Shown here: in pieces, positions 27,109 through 37,100 of the stretch | Layout of the letters: every line of letters starts with the position of its first letter | Numbering within the stretch: position 1 is the stretch's first letter | DNA from: Pedobacter sp. HDW13 | GTDB lineage: Bacteria; Bacteroidota; Bacteroidia; Sphingobacteriales; Sphingobacteriaceae | Length of the DNA stretch: 64,000 bases | Assembly (NCBI RefSeq): GCF_011303555.1 | Contig: NZ_CP049868.1 | Coordinates: 4,526,001 to 4,590,000 of the forward strand | Direction of reading: 5' to 3' | Notes under the pieces: model-generated | What the model saw: only the letters and a program-made list of their open reading frames with translations | Told to the model about the DNA's origin: nothing | Databases searched by the model: none | Program-made: the position numbers and the translations under genes

Positions 27109-28121
27109 ATGAAAAAATTACTATGGTGCCTGTTAATGGCACCTTTTTTTTGCGTTGCACAATCGTATTCGGTAAAACCTTTGAATGAAAGTGCCAAAAC
27201 CAGCTTGCGCGGTTTGAGTGTGGTTTCTGATCAGGTAATCTGGGTAAGTGGAAGCAATGGCTCGGTGGGTAAAACTACTGATGGCGGTGCAACCTGGAAG
27301 TGGTTAAAACCGAAAGGCTACGAAAAAATCGATTTCAGAGATATTGAAGCTTTTGATGACCGGCAGGCAATTATTGTCGGTATCGCATCTCCGGCCTATA
27401 TTTTAAAAACAGTTGACGGTGGCGAAACCTGGACCGAAAATTATAAAAACGTAGATTCAGCTATATTTCTGGATGGTTTGGGTTTTTGGGACAAGAATAA
27501 AGGCATTATTTTCGGCGACCCGATTAACGATAAAATGTCCTTGTTAAAAACAACCGACGCAGGTAAAACCTGGTTGGATGTCTCTACGAATTTAAAACTT
27601 CCGCTGGCAAAAGGCGAGGCTGGTTTTGCGGCCAGTGGTACAACGATTAAAACCTTACCAGGCGGTAGAACCTGGGTTGCAACAGGAGGAACAGTTTCTA
27701 ATATTTACTTTTCGCCTGATTACGGAGAAACCTGGCAGGTTTTTAAATGCCCGATTTTACAAGGCGGAAATAGCACTGGCCCCTTTTCAATAGACTTCCT
27801 TAACGAAAAAACAGGTATAGTTGTGGGGGAGATTATTTAAAAGACAAAGAAAATTCTAATAACGTATTGTTAACTAATGATGGCGGTAAAACCTGGCAGA
27901 AACCTGCAACGCCGGTATTGGGTTTTCGGTCGGCAGTAACCTATATCAACTCAAAAACCCTAGTAGCTACAGGAACCTCAGGAACAGATATCTCCACTGA
28001 TGGTGGCCAAAACTGGAAACACATTTCGGATAAAAGTTTTAATGCAGTTCAAAAAGCTAAAAAAGGTAAGCAAGTTATTTTAGCCGGCGAAAAAGGATCG
28101 GTTTATCAGTTGGTATTTTAG
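27109..28121 (+). pseudogene. YCF48/BNR-repeat secreted protein with one frameshift
   Basis: The first frame (27109-27840) gives a signal peptide (1-17) and four Asp-box style repeats (DGGATW, DGGETW, DAGKTW, DYGETW). It then ends prematurely after 'GIVVGEII'. The second frame (to 28121) continues with DGGKTW and DGGQNW. Adding one G to the run of five at 27825-27829 restores one continuous protein of about 337 residues through 'GIVVGGDYLKDK'. The fold would be a beta-propeller like the photosystem assembly factor YCF48 or sialidase-type proteins, exported to the envelope. The break may well be a sequencing error. Confidence 0.85.
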
Positions 28122-28163
28122 ATCGTCATTTCGATCTGATAGCTATCGGATCGAAATGACGAT
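28122..28163. repeat. GTCAT-type hairpin, copy 3 (short form)
   Basis: A nearly perfect 42-nt hairpin: ATCGTCATTTCGATC 28122-28136 pairs with GATCGAAATGACGAT 28149-28163 around the self-complementary GATAGCTATC. It begins at the stop of the BNR gene and lies between convergent genes, where it could act as a bidirectional terminator. It shares the GTCATTTCGA end with the elements at 15991-16098 and 17236-17362. Confidence 0.75.
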
Positions 28164-28178
28164 TATTTATACAAGAAA

Positions 28179-29030
28179 TCAGCCTAGTTTCTGCTTAAAC
28201 AAATCAATTGTACGTTGCCAGGCCAATTTTGCGGCGGCCTCGTTATACCTCGTAGGCGAGGTGTTGTTGTTAAAAGCATGGTTTACGCCATCGTAGATAT
28301 AAAGTTTATAATCGATATGGTTTGCTTTTAAAGCCGTTTCGTATGCAGGGATACCAGCATTAATGCGTTCGTCTAAACCACCGTAATGGAGCATTACACT
28401 TGCTTTGATCTTTGAAACATCGGCTGCATTTGGTTGGGCACCGTAGTAAGCCACAGCAGCTTGTAACTTCGGATCGTTAACGGCTAATTTGTTAGCCATA
28501 CCGCCGCCCCAGCAAAAGCCCATACAGCCTACTTTACCATTACCATCTTTACGCTGGCGTAAATAATCCAATCCTTTTAAGTAATTCTGCAGGTTTTTTT
28601 CAGCATCCAGTTTACCAATTAGCTCACGGCCTTTATCTTCATCTGCAGGGGTTCCACCAAATGGCGAAAGTGCATCAATACCAAGGGCCAGGAAACCCTC
28701 GGCAGCTACCCGTTTGGTAACATCAATAATGTGTGGGTTTAAACCACGGTTTTCGTGGATAACCAAGACGCAGCCCAGCTTCTTTTTACCTTTTGGTTTG
28801 GCTAAAACAGCTTTCATTTCTCCCTCAACGCCCGGATAGCTAATGTTTTCAACTTCAATATCATCGCCTGTGAAATCGGCCGCTGCTACATAATTGTTTT
28901 CGAGCAGGGGCAAAATGGTTGCCGCTAAAGCGGTACTGCCGGCAAGAATGGCCAGCTTTTTCATGAAATCTTTTCTGTTTATCTGACTGTGGGTGTACGC
29001 ATCGTACAGGTTGATTATTTTCTGGTCCAT
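28179..29030 (-). CDS. Dienelactone hydrolase-family protein, exported
   Basis: 283 residues. The N-terminus has a short cytoplasmic leader, then a Tat/Sec-like hydrophobic segment ('RKDFMKKLAILAGSTALAAT'), so the enzyme is probably periplasmic. The alpha/beta-hydrolase core has the family's Cys nucleophile C173 in 'GFCWGGGMA', D220 ('YGGLDERI') and H251 ('DGVNHAF'), plus E93 in 'IHENRGL'. Dienelactone hydrolases open lactones such as 4-carboxymethylenebut-2-en-4-olide. Exported Bacteroidota relatives are mostly uncharacterised. Single gene, convergent with the BNR gene. Confidence 0.87.
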   Translation of the reverse strand: MDQKIINLYDAYTHSQINRKDFMKKLAILAGSTALAATILPLLENNYVAAADFTGDDIEVENISYPGVEGEMKAVLAKPKGKKKLGCVLVIHENRGLNPHIIDVTKRVAAEGFLALGIDALSPFGGTPADEDKGRELIGKLDAEKNLQNYLKGLDYLRQRKDGNGKVGCMGFCWGGGMANKLAVNDPKLQAAVAYYGAQPNAADVSKIKASVMLHYGGLDERINAGIPAYETALKANHIDYKLYIYDGVNHAFNNNTSPTRYNEAAAKLAWQRTIDLFKQKLG

Positions 29031-29092
29031 CTTGTTGGTTTTGAATAACTATACAAGATAAATAAGCCTTCTGGAATTTGAGCAAGCCTTGC

Positions 29093-30097
29093 CTAAAAGT
29101 TACAATACAGCGCTTCCCATTTTTTGATGAACCCAACACGTTGTTTTACATACCGTGGCGTTAAAAAAATGTTCGACCAGTCGTCGTAATTATCGTAAAA
29201 GAATTTCAAAAAGAAGATATGGAAACAAATGCCCAGATAGGGGATTGCAGCTAATTCATCGCTGCTTAAAGGCCTTACCTGCTGATAAGCTCGTAAAAAG
29301 ACATCAAAATCTTTTTCAGCCTGCTCTTTAGTGGTTAACTGATTAATCTGGTGGAAAAAGTAATGGTTCAGGAACGACATGTGGTCGTTAATCAGGAAAC
29401 CCTCGCCGGCAAAATCGAAATCAAAAAAGGTAATCCTTCCCCTTTCATCAAAATGAAAATTCTTTGGGAAGAAATCGTAATGGCAATAACCGGTACTAAA
29501 TTTAGCAGTATCGAAAGTTTCGAATTTTTTTACCACCTTACCTGCAACCTGGCTCAGGTATTCATATTCCTCGGGCATGGTTTCAAAATGCGGTGCCAAA
29601 ACCCTCAGCGGTTCAAATAAAGTGGTTTCGAAATTAAATACAGGTCGCGGGTTTTTAAGTTTTACTACCGAAGTAGTTTCGTGGAGTTTGGCAATGTCTT
29701 TACCTAACTGGATGAGTTGTTCATTTTCCAGCTCATGAATAACCATTCCTTCTGCAAAGGAGAATAAAACACCATTCCTTAATCCCTCAATGGCATTAAA
29801 TTGTTGAATTTGCTTACCCTCGCGATCTGTAAAAGGGTAAGAAACCGAATTGCCATTGGCTTTCAGTAAATTAAGGAGCTCAACTTCTGCCTCAATTTCG
29901 TTTCTTTTCCGGTGCGCATCGCGGTAAATTTTAAAGATATATTTCTGCTTTTCATTTTCCAGAATATAAGTATCACTAACATTTCTAATCAGCAAGCGGC
30001 AGGTTGTGGCCTGATCGAGATCGTATGCCTCAATTAAATAATCTTTTAAAGCTGCGGCAGATAAGGTGGAGTATTGTGCAGGGAAAACGTTTTGCAT
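29093..30097 (-). CDS. Aminoglycoside phosphotransferase-family kinase (APH fold)
   Basis: 334 residues, cytoplasmic. The protein-kinase-like small lobe includes 'KYIFKIYR' with the ATP lysine. The catalytic loop is 'YCHYDFFPKNFHF', a variant of HxDxxxxN, and the metal motif is 'ITFFDFDFAGEG'. The family phosphorylates small molecules (homoserine, choline, aminoglycosides and others). Nothing here points to antibiotic resistance. It lies 62 bp upstream of the dienelactone hydrolase gene on the same strand. Confidence 0.82.
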   Translation of the reverse strand: MQNVFPAQYSTLSAAALKDYLIEAYDLDQATTCRLLIRNVSDTYILENEKQKYIFKIYRDAHRKRNEIEAEVELLNLLKANGNSVSYPFTDREGKQIQQFNAIEGLRNGVLFSFAEGMVIHELENEQLIQLGKDIAKLHETTSVVKLKNPRPVFNFETTLFEPLRVLAPHFETMPEEYEYLSQVAGKVVKKFETFDTAKFSTGYCHYDFFPKNFHFDERGRITFFDFDFAGEGFLINDHMSFLNHYFFHQINQLTTKEQAEKDFDVFLRAYQQVRPLSSDELAAIPYLGICFHIFFLKFFYDNYDDWSNIFLTPRYVKQRVGFIKKWEALYCNF

Positions 30098-30206
30098 AAA
30101 ATGGCGTTGGGATTTTCAAATATAAATTTTCAAAGCGAGATCTAAATCATTAATTAAGATTACCTTACCAAACTTAGGCACGTTGTTATAAGATTAAACC
30201 AATCTG

Positions 30207-30800
30207 GTGGAAAAAATATTTGATTGCCTTATCGATAGTTTTATCGAAGATAAAGTAGGAATTGCCGAGAATTTCCTAAACGTTTCATTAGCTGCCCACC
30301 TTAAAAATAACCTGACCAGGTTATTCGAAAATAAAGCACTTTTAAATGCTGGTGTTGGTAATAGTGCAGTTATCAATCAGGATAAATTAATCAGGAGCGA
30401 TGTAATTTACTGGTTAGACAGAAAACATCAGAACAAACATGAAAATGATTTCTTTGATTTGATGGACGAATTTGTGGAGTATTTGAACCGGACCTGTTAT
30501 ACTGGAATTACAGGTTATGAGTTTCATTACACGCTTTATGAGTCGGGTACATTTTATAAAAAACATATCGATCAGTTTCAAAACAATGGGAGTCGCCAAT
30601 ATTCGATGATTATGTATTTGAACGCCGATTGGAGGATAGAAGATGGTGGAGAATTACGCATTTATCACCAGGATGAAGAACAGGATATTGCGCCTAACAA
30701 TGGTAAAAGTGTTTTCTTTAAAAGTTCAGATTTGGCGCATGAGGTTTTGCTTACCTATAAACAGCGCATGAGCATTACAGGCTGGCTTAAAATCGGTTAA
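30207..30800 (+). CDS. 2-oxoglutarate/Fe(II)-dependent dioxygenase (prolyl-4-hydroxylase type)
   Basis: 197 residues from a GTG start at 30207; there is no ATG in the first part of the frame. The jelly-roll core shows the iron ligands H120 and D122 ('YKKHIDQF') and H178 ('SSDLAHEV'), and the 2-oxoglutarate arginine R187 in 'KQRMSITGW'. 'YSMIMYLNADWRIEDGGELR' is the usual core strand. It should hydroxylate a peptide or small molecule; the substrate is unknown. Single gene, ending 3 bp before the convergent regulator gene. Confidence 0.85.
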   Translation: MEKIFDCLIDSFIEDKVGIAENFLNVSLAAHLKNNLTRLFENKALLNAGVGNSAVINQDKLIRSDVIYWLDRKHQNKHENDFFDLMDEFVEYLNRTCYTGITGYEFHYTLYESGTFYKKHIDQFQNNGSRQYSMIMYLNADWRIEDGGELRIYHQDEEQDIAPNNGKSVFFKSSDLAHEVLLTYKQRMSITGWLKIG

Positions 30801-30803
30801 CGT

Positions 30804-31532
30804 TTAATCTTTAATATCGAGCAACTGTTTAATAATGCTCTTATAGTTTTTGCCAACTGATACCCTTTGTCCGTTTTTAAGAACGATGGTATTTCCTTCC
30901 AGATAACTGGCGTATTTTTTATTCAGGATGAAGGATTTATGGATCCGGATGAAATCATCGGCTGGCAGTTGCTCTTCAAAACTGCCCAATGTTCTGGGGG
31001 TGAGTAAATATTTGTGATCTTTCCAAACTTTCACATAATTCCCTAAACTTTCTAAAAATTGTATTTCATCCAGCTGCAACAAAATATGCTTTTTATCTGC
31101 TTTGATTGAAATTTGTCCATTGCGCTGCTGATCTGGGTTTATGGTTTCAACAGGAGCGCCAGATTGTTTTTTTAATTGTTGAAAGTTTAAAGCACGGTTA
31201 ACAGCCATTAAAAAACGCTCTAACTTGAAAGGCTTTAACAGGTAATCGCAAACGGCAAGATCGAAACTCGCTAAGGCATATTCTTCATAAGCCGAAGTAA
31301 TAATAACCTGTGGTTTGTGCTGCAGGGCACGCAGAAAATCGAGGCCGTTTAATTTGGGCATTCTGATGTCGAGAAAAATCAGGTCTACTTCCTGTTTACT
31401 TAAAAAATCCAATGCTTCTGTAGCCCGATAACAGTGCGCAGCAATTTCTACAAACGGAATATCTTTGGCATAAGCCACAATGATTTCGTGCGCAAGGGGT
31501 TCATCATCTACAATTAAGCAACGTAAACTCAT
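30804..31532 (-). CDS. LytTR-family response regulator
   Basis: 242 residues. The receiver domain (1-120) has 'IVDDEP', phospho-acceptor D55 in 'LIFLDIRMPKLNG' and 'LLKPFKLERF'. The LytTR domain is at about 140-240 ('ADKKHILLQLDEIQFLESLG', 'DFIRIHKSFILNKKY'). Its start overlaps the stop of the kinase gene by 4 bp, so the pair is translationally coupled. The divergent ABC transporter operon at 33251 is its likely target. Confidence 0.92.
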   Translation of the reverse strand: MSLRCLIVDDEPLAHEIIVAYAKDIPFVEIAAHCYRATEALDFLSKQEVDLIFLDIRMPKLNGLDFLRALQHKPQVIITSAYEEYALASFDLAVCDYLLKPFKLERFLMAVNRALNFQQLKKQSGAPVETINPDQQRNGQISIKADKKHILLQLDEIQFLESLGNYVKVWKDHKYLLTPRTLGSFEEQLPADDFIRIHKSFILNKKYASYLEGNTIVLKNGQRVSVGKNYKSIIKQLLDIKD

Positions 31533-33025
31533 GTAAATTGGAGTTTTAATTCGGCCTTAAAGATATTGCCAATCGTGCTAATATCCAAAGTATGCTTACC
31601 GGGATAAAGCAGTTCGAGCCTTTTCCGCAGGTTATCTATCCCAATCCCGCTATTGGGCCCTATCTCTTCAGGATCGAAAGAGTTTTCTGCACAAAAAGTT
31701 AAGGTTTGTGTGTTGCTGATTAATGATAATTTTAGGCTTGCTTCTCCATCGGCAGGCTCAATGCCATGTTTAAAAGCATTTTCGATAAACACAACCAGTA
31801 AAAGCGGGGCAATTTCAACCTGATCGTTGCTAACCTGCTTTACAAATTCAAAATGTAGTGTTTTGCGCAACCTGATTTGCTGCAACTGGATATAATCCGT
31901 AATGTAATCCAGTTCCTGTGCCAGTTTAACCGTTTTTTCTTTCCCTTTGTAAATGGTGTAGCGCATCAGTTCCGATAACTGTAGTATGCTTTCGGGCGTT
32001 TTATCCGATTTTTGCAGGCTCAGGGCGTACAGATTATTCAGGGTATTGAAAAAGAAATGCGGATTGAGCTGCTGTTTCAATAAATCGAGTTCGTTTTGCG
32101 ATTTTTCTTTTTCTAAAGAAAGGATAATGTTATTCTGTTTGCCCCATTGCAGGGCCAATACCACGGGTAAACTGATAAGCATTATGGCAAAAGCACCAAA
32201 GGCATTTTCCAGTTCGAAAGGATTGGCTTCGAATATGCTTCTGCCAAATACAGTATTAATGGGTAATAAAATAAGGAGTTGTGCCAGCAAGGGATAAAGT
32301 AGGGCAACGGTAGCCGATACGCTTAACAAATAGATTAGCAAGCCTTTTTCTTTCAATATTTTAGGAACAAGCCAACGGCTATTGATGAAAAAAAGGAGGT
32401 AACCACACAAATACATAATTAAAAACTGAGAGAAAAAGCTCAGGAAAGCCCCAAAATTGTGTAGCAATTGCCTGATATTAAATTCAAAACCAATAAGCCA
32501 GAAGCCTTCTCTTTGATAAACCGGATTGTTTAAACTCGATACCGCCATTATAGAAATACTTAATGCGATTAAAACGATAGAAATAAGTACGGCGTTTTCC
32601 AAACCAATTTTCTTTATCCATTTGATATGTTGCACTTTTTTCTGATAATATTGGTTAAGGATGAGCAAAAGCTCGAGTGTTAATGCACCAATAGCTGTAG
32701 TAAGCTTATCCGATAAATCGACCGGTTCGGTTTGAAACTGAGTGGCCAGCAACGTAAAAACGGGCAAAAGTATCAAAAAGCAACCGCACCAGTAAAGGAT
32801 GTACTTTTTGTTGGAGAGTTTTTCCTTTAAAGCCTGTTTAAAAAAAGAAAACATAAGTACAGGCAATAAGCAAAAGCCCAAAGTTAAAATGCAGGTAGCA
32901 TAAGTAAGCCAAACAGCTGTATGCTGATCGTAGCAGTTGCATATGGCTACCCAAAGTAACAGCCCTGTAAATATGAAAAAGTCCTGGTGTTTATAGTTGG
33001 GATTGAAATTTTTTGTATTGGGCAT
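31529..33025 (-). CDS. LytS-type multi-span sensor histidine kinase
   Basis: 498 residues with about seven membrane helices in the first 290 residues, a coiled linker, and a cytoplasmic His_kinase domain with H323 in 'LKQQLNPHFFFNTLNNLYAL'. The ATPase domain shows 'LLVVFIENAFKHGI' and 'GPNSGIGIDNLRKRLELL'. It works with the overlapping regulator gene. It is transcribed away from the ABC transporter/aminopeptidase operon (225 bp apart), an arrangement common for two-component control of an envelope-stress transporter; that link is inference. Confidence 0.9.
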   Translation of the reverse strand: MPNTKNFNPNYKHQDFFIFTGLLLWVAICNCYDQHTAVWLTYATCILTLGFCLLPVLMFSFFKQALKEKLSNKKYILYWCGCFLILLPVFTLLATQFQTEPVDLSDKLTTAIGALTLELLLILNQYYQKKVQHIKWIKKIGLENAVLISIVLIALSISIMAVSSLNNPVYQREGFWLIGFEFNIRQLLHNFGAFLSFFSQFLIMYLCGYLLFFINSRWLVPKILKEKGLLIYLLSVSATVALLYPLLAQLLILLPINTVFGRSIFEANPFELENAFGAFAIMLISLPVVLALQWGKQNNIILSLEKEKSQNELDLLKQQLNPHFFFNTLNNLYALSLQKSDKTPESILQLSELMRYTIYKGKEKTVKLAQELDYITDYIQLQQIRLRKTLHFEFVKQVSNDQVEIAPLLLVVFIENAFKHGIEPADGEASLKLSLISNTQTLTFCAENSFDPEEIGPNSGIGIDNLRKRLELLYPGKHTLDISTIGNIFKAELKLQFT

Positions 33026-33250
33026 GGTTACGATATAGAAAAGCCTGTTAAAATTAGAAAAGACATTGAAACCATTAAAATATTAATGACGAAGGGCTGG
33101 TTTTTGGTGATGAAAGGAAGGAAAGGCATAAAATCAGGTCTAAAGGATGGCTCCTCGTTCTTTCGTCATCACTTTTGTTGCCTTCATCACTTAAATGTGG
33201 AAATCAATTTTGGTGAGGTTAATTTGCGGCCATTCTGAAGTTAAAATTCT

Positions 33251-34147
33251 ATGGTACGACTTAAAATACAGCAACTTATAAAAACTTATGGCAATGGCGT
33301 AAAAGCACTTGATGAGGTAAGTTTAAATATCCCTAACGGCATGTTTGGTTTATTAGGCCCAAACGGTGCCGGCAAATCGTCGCTTATGCGCACCCTGGCT
33401 ACCTTGCAGCTGCCCGATAGCGGACAAATCCATTTTGATGGAAACGATGTGTTGCAGAACCCACAGGAAATGCGCAATAAACTGGGCTACTTGCCGCAGG
33501 ATTTTGGCGTTTATCCTAAAATTTCGGCTGTTGATTTATTAACGCACCTGGCTGTTTTAAAAGGACTGCCCAATACTAACGATCGTAAAGAACAGGTGCT
33601 GTCGTTATTGCAGCAAACCAATTTATTCGAGGTGAGAAAAAGATCGGTGGGAACCTTTTCAGGTGGTATGAGACAACGTTTCGGCATTGCACAGGCGCTG
33701 TTAGGTAATCCGCAATTGATAATTGTTGATGAGCCGACAGCAGGATTAGACCCACAGGAACGTAACCGTTTTCATGATTTGTTAAGTGAAATAGGCACTG
33801 AAAGGGTGGTGATTCTTTCTACACATATTGTAGAAGACGTGAACGACCTATGCCCCGAGATGGCTGTAATGGCCGATGGGAAGCTGATTTTGCAGGGAAA
33901 ACCTGCCGATCTGACTAAAAACCTGGGCGGAAAAATCTGGAGAAGGGTGATTACCAAAGCCGACCTCGATCAGTATGCTACAGCTTTCGATGTGATTTCG
34001 ACCCGGATTATTGCCGGCCAGTTAAATGTTTTTGTATTATCGGCTCAACTACCTACAGCAGGATTTGAGCCGGTTTACCCCGGCCTTGAAGAAGTTTATT
34101 TTACAGCTTTATTTGGGATAAAAGGCAAAAGGGAGGCTGTAGTATGA
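33251..34147 (+). CDS. ABC transporter ATP-binding protein
   Basis: 298 residues. Walker A is GPNGAGKS (36-43), the signature is SGGMRQR (137-143), Walker B is LIIVDEP (156-162), and the switch is H192. The C-terminal extension (about 220-298) is like the DrrA/CcmA-type ATPases that drive ABC-2 permeases. Its stop overlaps the start of the next gene by 4 bp, so it is the ATPase for that membrane subunit. The substrate is unknown. Confidence 0.93.
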   Translation: MVRLKIQQLIKTYGNGVKALDEVSLNIPNGMFGLLGPNGAGKSSLMRTLATLQLPDSGQIHFDGNDVLQNPQEMRNKLGYLPQDFGVYPKISAVDLLTHLAVLKGLPNTNDRKEQVLSLLQQTNLFEVRKRSVGTFSGGMRQRFGIAQALLGNPQLIIVDEPTAGLDPQERNRFHDLLSEIGTERVVILSTHIVEDVNDLCPEMAVMADGKLILQGKPADLTKNLGGKIWRRVITKADLDQYATAFDVISTRIIAGQLNVFVLSAQLPTAGFEPVYPGLEEVYFTALFGIKGKREAVV

Positions 34148-37100
34148 TTGCTGCATTACTGAAATTTGAACTGAAGTATCATTTTAACCAGATGGCCTTC
34201 AAAATAGGGGCAATTCTGTTTCTGGTTTTGGGTATGGTTTGCGTAGCCAAGGGAGGTTTTGGTACCGATGAGGTACACAAGAACTCTCCTTATGTAATTA
34301 CCAATATCATAGCCTTACTCTCCTTGTTTTCTATATTTTCGAGCACGCTTTTTAGTGCCAACGTAGTGCTTAGAGATGCCATGTACAAAATTGAATCGGT
34401 TATATTTACCACTGCTATTACCAAACCTGTATATTTTGTGGTAAGGCTTTTGGGCTTACTTATTGCGGTTTTTACCTTACTGCTCCTGGTTGCCATTGGC
34501 ATTTTTATCGGTACTTTCTTTGTGGGGGGCGATCAGCTGGGTGCTTTTAATATTGGCTATTTTTTGCATGCGCTTTTGGTGTTTGCTTTACCAAATGTTA
34601 TTTTTTCGGCTGGTGCCTTGTATTGCACCAGCTTGTTAACCAAAAACGTGCGGGCCATTTACGTAGTGGGTGTGCTGATTTACATTTTGTACATGCTGGC
34701 TTCTATATTTGGAAACTCGCCCTTACTGGCTACATCTGCCTTAAAAGGCACCACACCCGATGCTTTGTCTATTCTTTTAGATCCATTTGGCCTGGCTTCG
34801 TTTTTCGGCGAAACCAGAACTTGGACAAGTGCACAGCGTAACGGGCAACTCTTTCCTTTAACCGGATTATTTCTGCTTAACAGGTTATTGTGGTTTACTT
34901 TTTCGGCTATACTGATGTGGCTAACGTACTGCATTTTTAACTTCAGGGTGCAGCGGCAAAAACAGGCAAAACAGCAAACAATCCCGACGGCAAAGGCTAC
35001 TCTAATTCCCTTTAAACATTTAGAAGTTAAGCCAAATGGTTTGGGTTATCAACTGACGGCTTTAAAAGCACAATTTAAGCTCGAAATGATCAATCTGTTT
35101 AAGAACATTCCGGTTATGGTGATGCTTTTGCTTTGGGTGTTTCTTTTCGGAGTAGAACTGAAAGATGAACTTTTTAGCGGCGTGTACGGCATTCACAGCT
35201 ATCCTGCAACCGGAATTATTGTAGAAGAAATACGGTCAATTAAATTTGCATTGATACTGATTATCTTTTATGCTGCAGAGAGTATAGCCAGAGAAAAATC
35301 GGTTGGTATCCACTCGTTAATTTACAGCACTCCTGTGCGCAGTTGGGTAATGTGGGCAGCTAAAAGTATGAGCCTTTTTGCATTGGTTTTTATCCTTGTT
35401 TCTTTAAATATAGGCATCGGCATTACTTTACAGCTAAGTCATGGTTATTTTCATATCGAATTGCCCCTTTACTTTTCTTTATATTATTACAGTGCGTTTC
35501 CCTTAATACTCTTTGTAGTGCTTATTGTGTTTATTCAAAATTTGAGCAGCAATAAATATGTAGGCATGATGCTGAGCATGGTTACTGTTTTTATCATGCT
35601 TTATGCCGATCGTTTTGGGCTGGAGCATTACCTTTTCCGTTTTGCAACTGTACCAGATTTGCTGCATTCGTACTTTAACGGGTTTGGATATTATGCAACT
35701 GCATTTAACTGGTATATGTTGTATTGGGCGGCCTTTGTAACCATTATTGCATTGCTAACCATTGGAATGTGGCAGAATAAGTGCGAAATAAAAGCTAAAA
35801 ACAGGCTGAAGTCGGTAGGTCTGGTACTTAAGCAGCATAAATGGATCGCTATTTTCGCTTTGCTAACCTGGATTTCAGGTGGTGCATATATCTATTATGA
35901 AAGTAATGTAGTTAGCAGGTACCAAAATGCCAAAACCTGGTTAAACTGGCAACTGGCTTACGAGCAGCAATACAAAGCACTGGCCAATATGCCGCAACCT
36001 GTTATTAAATCAGTTAAAACCATTGTCGATTTATATCCGGATGAAGGGAAATATACTGTTAAAGGTACTTACCGCTTAAAAAATGAAACAGAGAAACCAA
36101 TTTCGAAAATATGGATTAGCCTGAACCCCCAGGTAAATTTGTTTGCTGTTGATATTGCCGGAGCGAAGAAAGGCGAGGTAGATGAAAAATTTAAGCAACA
36201 GTTTATTACTTTAAACAGCCCTTTGTTACTGGGCGATACCATTAAGATGAGTTTTATCCTCACTGTTTTCAGAAATGGTTTTACTCCTTTTGATAAAGAA
36301 AATTCGATAGTAAAGAATGGTAGCTACATTGAACTGGAGAAATTTGTACCACATCTGGGCTACAGTTATAATTTTGAAAGCGATGATAAGCGCTCCCGCA
36401 AACAATATGGCTTGACAGAAAAACCCGTTGAGCAAACATTTAGCAGGAACTACGAACTGATTGATTTTGAAACAACCATTTCTACCAATCACGATCAGCA
36501 GGTACTTACAGTTGGTGAATTACAAAAAAGCTGGCTTGCCAATAACCGGCGCTATTTCAGCTATAAAACACCCTTGCCTGTAAATTTTATGTTTGCGTTA
36601 AGTTCGGCACAGTATGAAGTTAAACAAGAGCAGTACAAAGGTGTTGCCTTAAGTATTTATTATCAGCAAGGGCAGGAATATAACCTAAGGCAAATGTTTA
36701 AGGGAATTAAAGATGCATTGGATTACGGAAATGAACATTTTGCAAAGTATCCCCTAAAACAACTTACCCTTGCCGAAATTCCACAATACAAAGGGGCGGC
36801 AACGGCTTATCCGGGGATTATCTTTAGTGCAGAGAACATTAATTTTCTGGGTAATTTTAGTCAACAGGGCACTATAGATCACAGTTATGCCATTGCCGGA
36901 CACGAAACCGCGCACCAATGGTGGGCCAATAAATTGGCTCCGTTTGGTGGACCTGGCTATGCTATGCTTACCGAATCGCTGGCTAAATACACCGAAAATG
37001 TATTAATGGAAAAAGCTTTTGGTAAAATGTACCTGCGGCAATATCTCGATTATGATAACCGCCTCTATTTCTTAAACCGCAACAATACCGAAAAAGAATT

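Noticed and set aside
29093..30097. Antibiotic-resistance phosphotransferase
   Set aside because: The APH fold is shared by many metabolic kinases, the catalytic loop is atypical and there are no resistance-gene neighbours.
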